Below are positions 5,318 to 5,334 of a DNA stretch of 5,334 nucleotides, piece by piece. Numbering within the stretch: position 1 is the stretch's first letter; each line of letters opens with the position of its first letter. The stretch spans positions 16,210 to 21,543 of the forward strand of contig KL571294.1 of NCBI GenBank assembly GCA_000715855.1. Direction: 5' to 3'. The position numbers and the translations under genes are program-made. The DNA comes from Actinoplanes liguriensis (GTDB lineage: Bacteria > Actinomycetota > Actinomycetes > Mycobacteriales > Micromonosporaceae). The notes beneath the pieces were generated by a model that worked only from the letters and a program-made list of their open reading frames with translations, was not told the origin of the DNA and ran no database searches.

Positions 5318-5334
5318 CTGTCTCTTATACACAT
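5318..5334. other. Sequencing adapter remnant (Tn5/Nextera mosaic end)
   Basis: CTGTCTCTTATACACAT is identical to the first 17 of 19 bases of the engineered Tn5 mosaic end CTGTCTCTTATACACATCT used in tagmentation libraries. The engineered sequence is a hybrid and differs from both natural IS50 ends, so a natural transposon is unlikely. It sits at the extreme end of the window, as expected for untrimmed adapter at a contig end. Genomic sequence should be taken to stop at about 5317. Confidence 0.95.

Noticed and set aside
5318..5334. Natural Tn5/IS50 transposon end
   Set aside because: The sequence matches the engineered hybrid mosaic end, not either natural IS50 end, and no transposase sequence is adjacent.

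Overview
This window comes from a high-G+C actinobacterium. The evidence is G+C-rich codon use, a lipoprotein maltose-binding protein, a MalR-type LacI regulator whose start fits a leaderless mRNA, and an ABC sugar importer with no ATPase gene beside it. A Micromonosporaceae or Actinoplanes-like source seems plausible to me, but the sequence alone does not prove it.

Layout: on the minus strand a compact maltose/maltodextrin import operon runs malE (2364-3617), malF (808-2364), malG (1-811, cut by the left edge). Both junctions overlap: TAATG between malE and malF, ATGA between malF and malG. The divergent plus-strand gene malR (3803-4843) encodes a LacI-family regulator. The 185-bp divergent intergenic region holds two CTTGCAG motifs, one inside a GCAAG-N2-CTTGC palindrome, plus a probable malR promoter whose -10 hexamer fits a transcript starting at the A of the ATG. 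From 4844 to 5317 I find no credible gene. This stretch is less G+C-rich and contains another TTGCA-type operator-like cluster, several hairpins and a perfect 14-bp LacI-type palindrome, so it is probably the control region of a gene beyond the right edge. The last 17 bases (5318-5334) match the synthetic Tn5/Nextera mosaic-end adapter and are almost certainly not genomic.

How it works together: MalE is a lipid-anchored binding protein that captures maltodextrin outside the membrane. MalF and MalG form the channel. An ATPase encoded elsewhere, probably an MsiK-like shared subunit, would energise import. MalR likely represses the operon, and possibly starch-degradation genes, until maltose or maltodextrin is present.

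Novelty: the genes are a recognisable, ordinary maltose locus, and I do not see a new system. The points worth a second look are a perfect 12-bp hairpin in the first codons of malF (or in the malE-malF gap if malF starts at a later ATG), the leaderless malR arrangement, the operator-rich orphan intergenic region on the right, and the adapter at the end.
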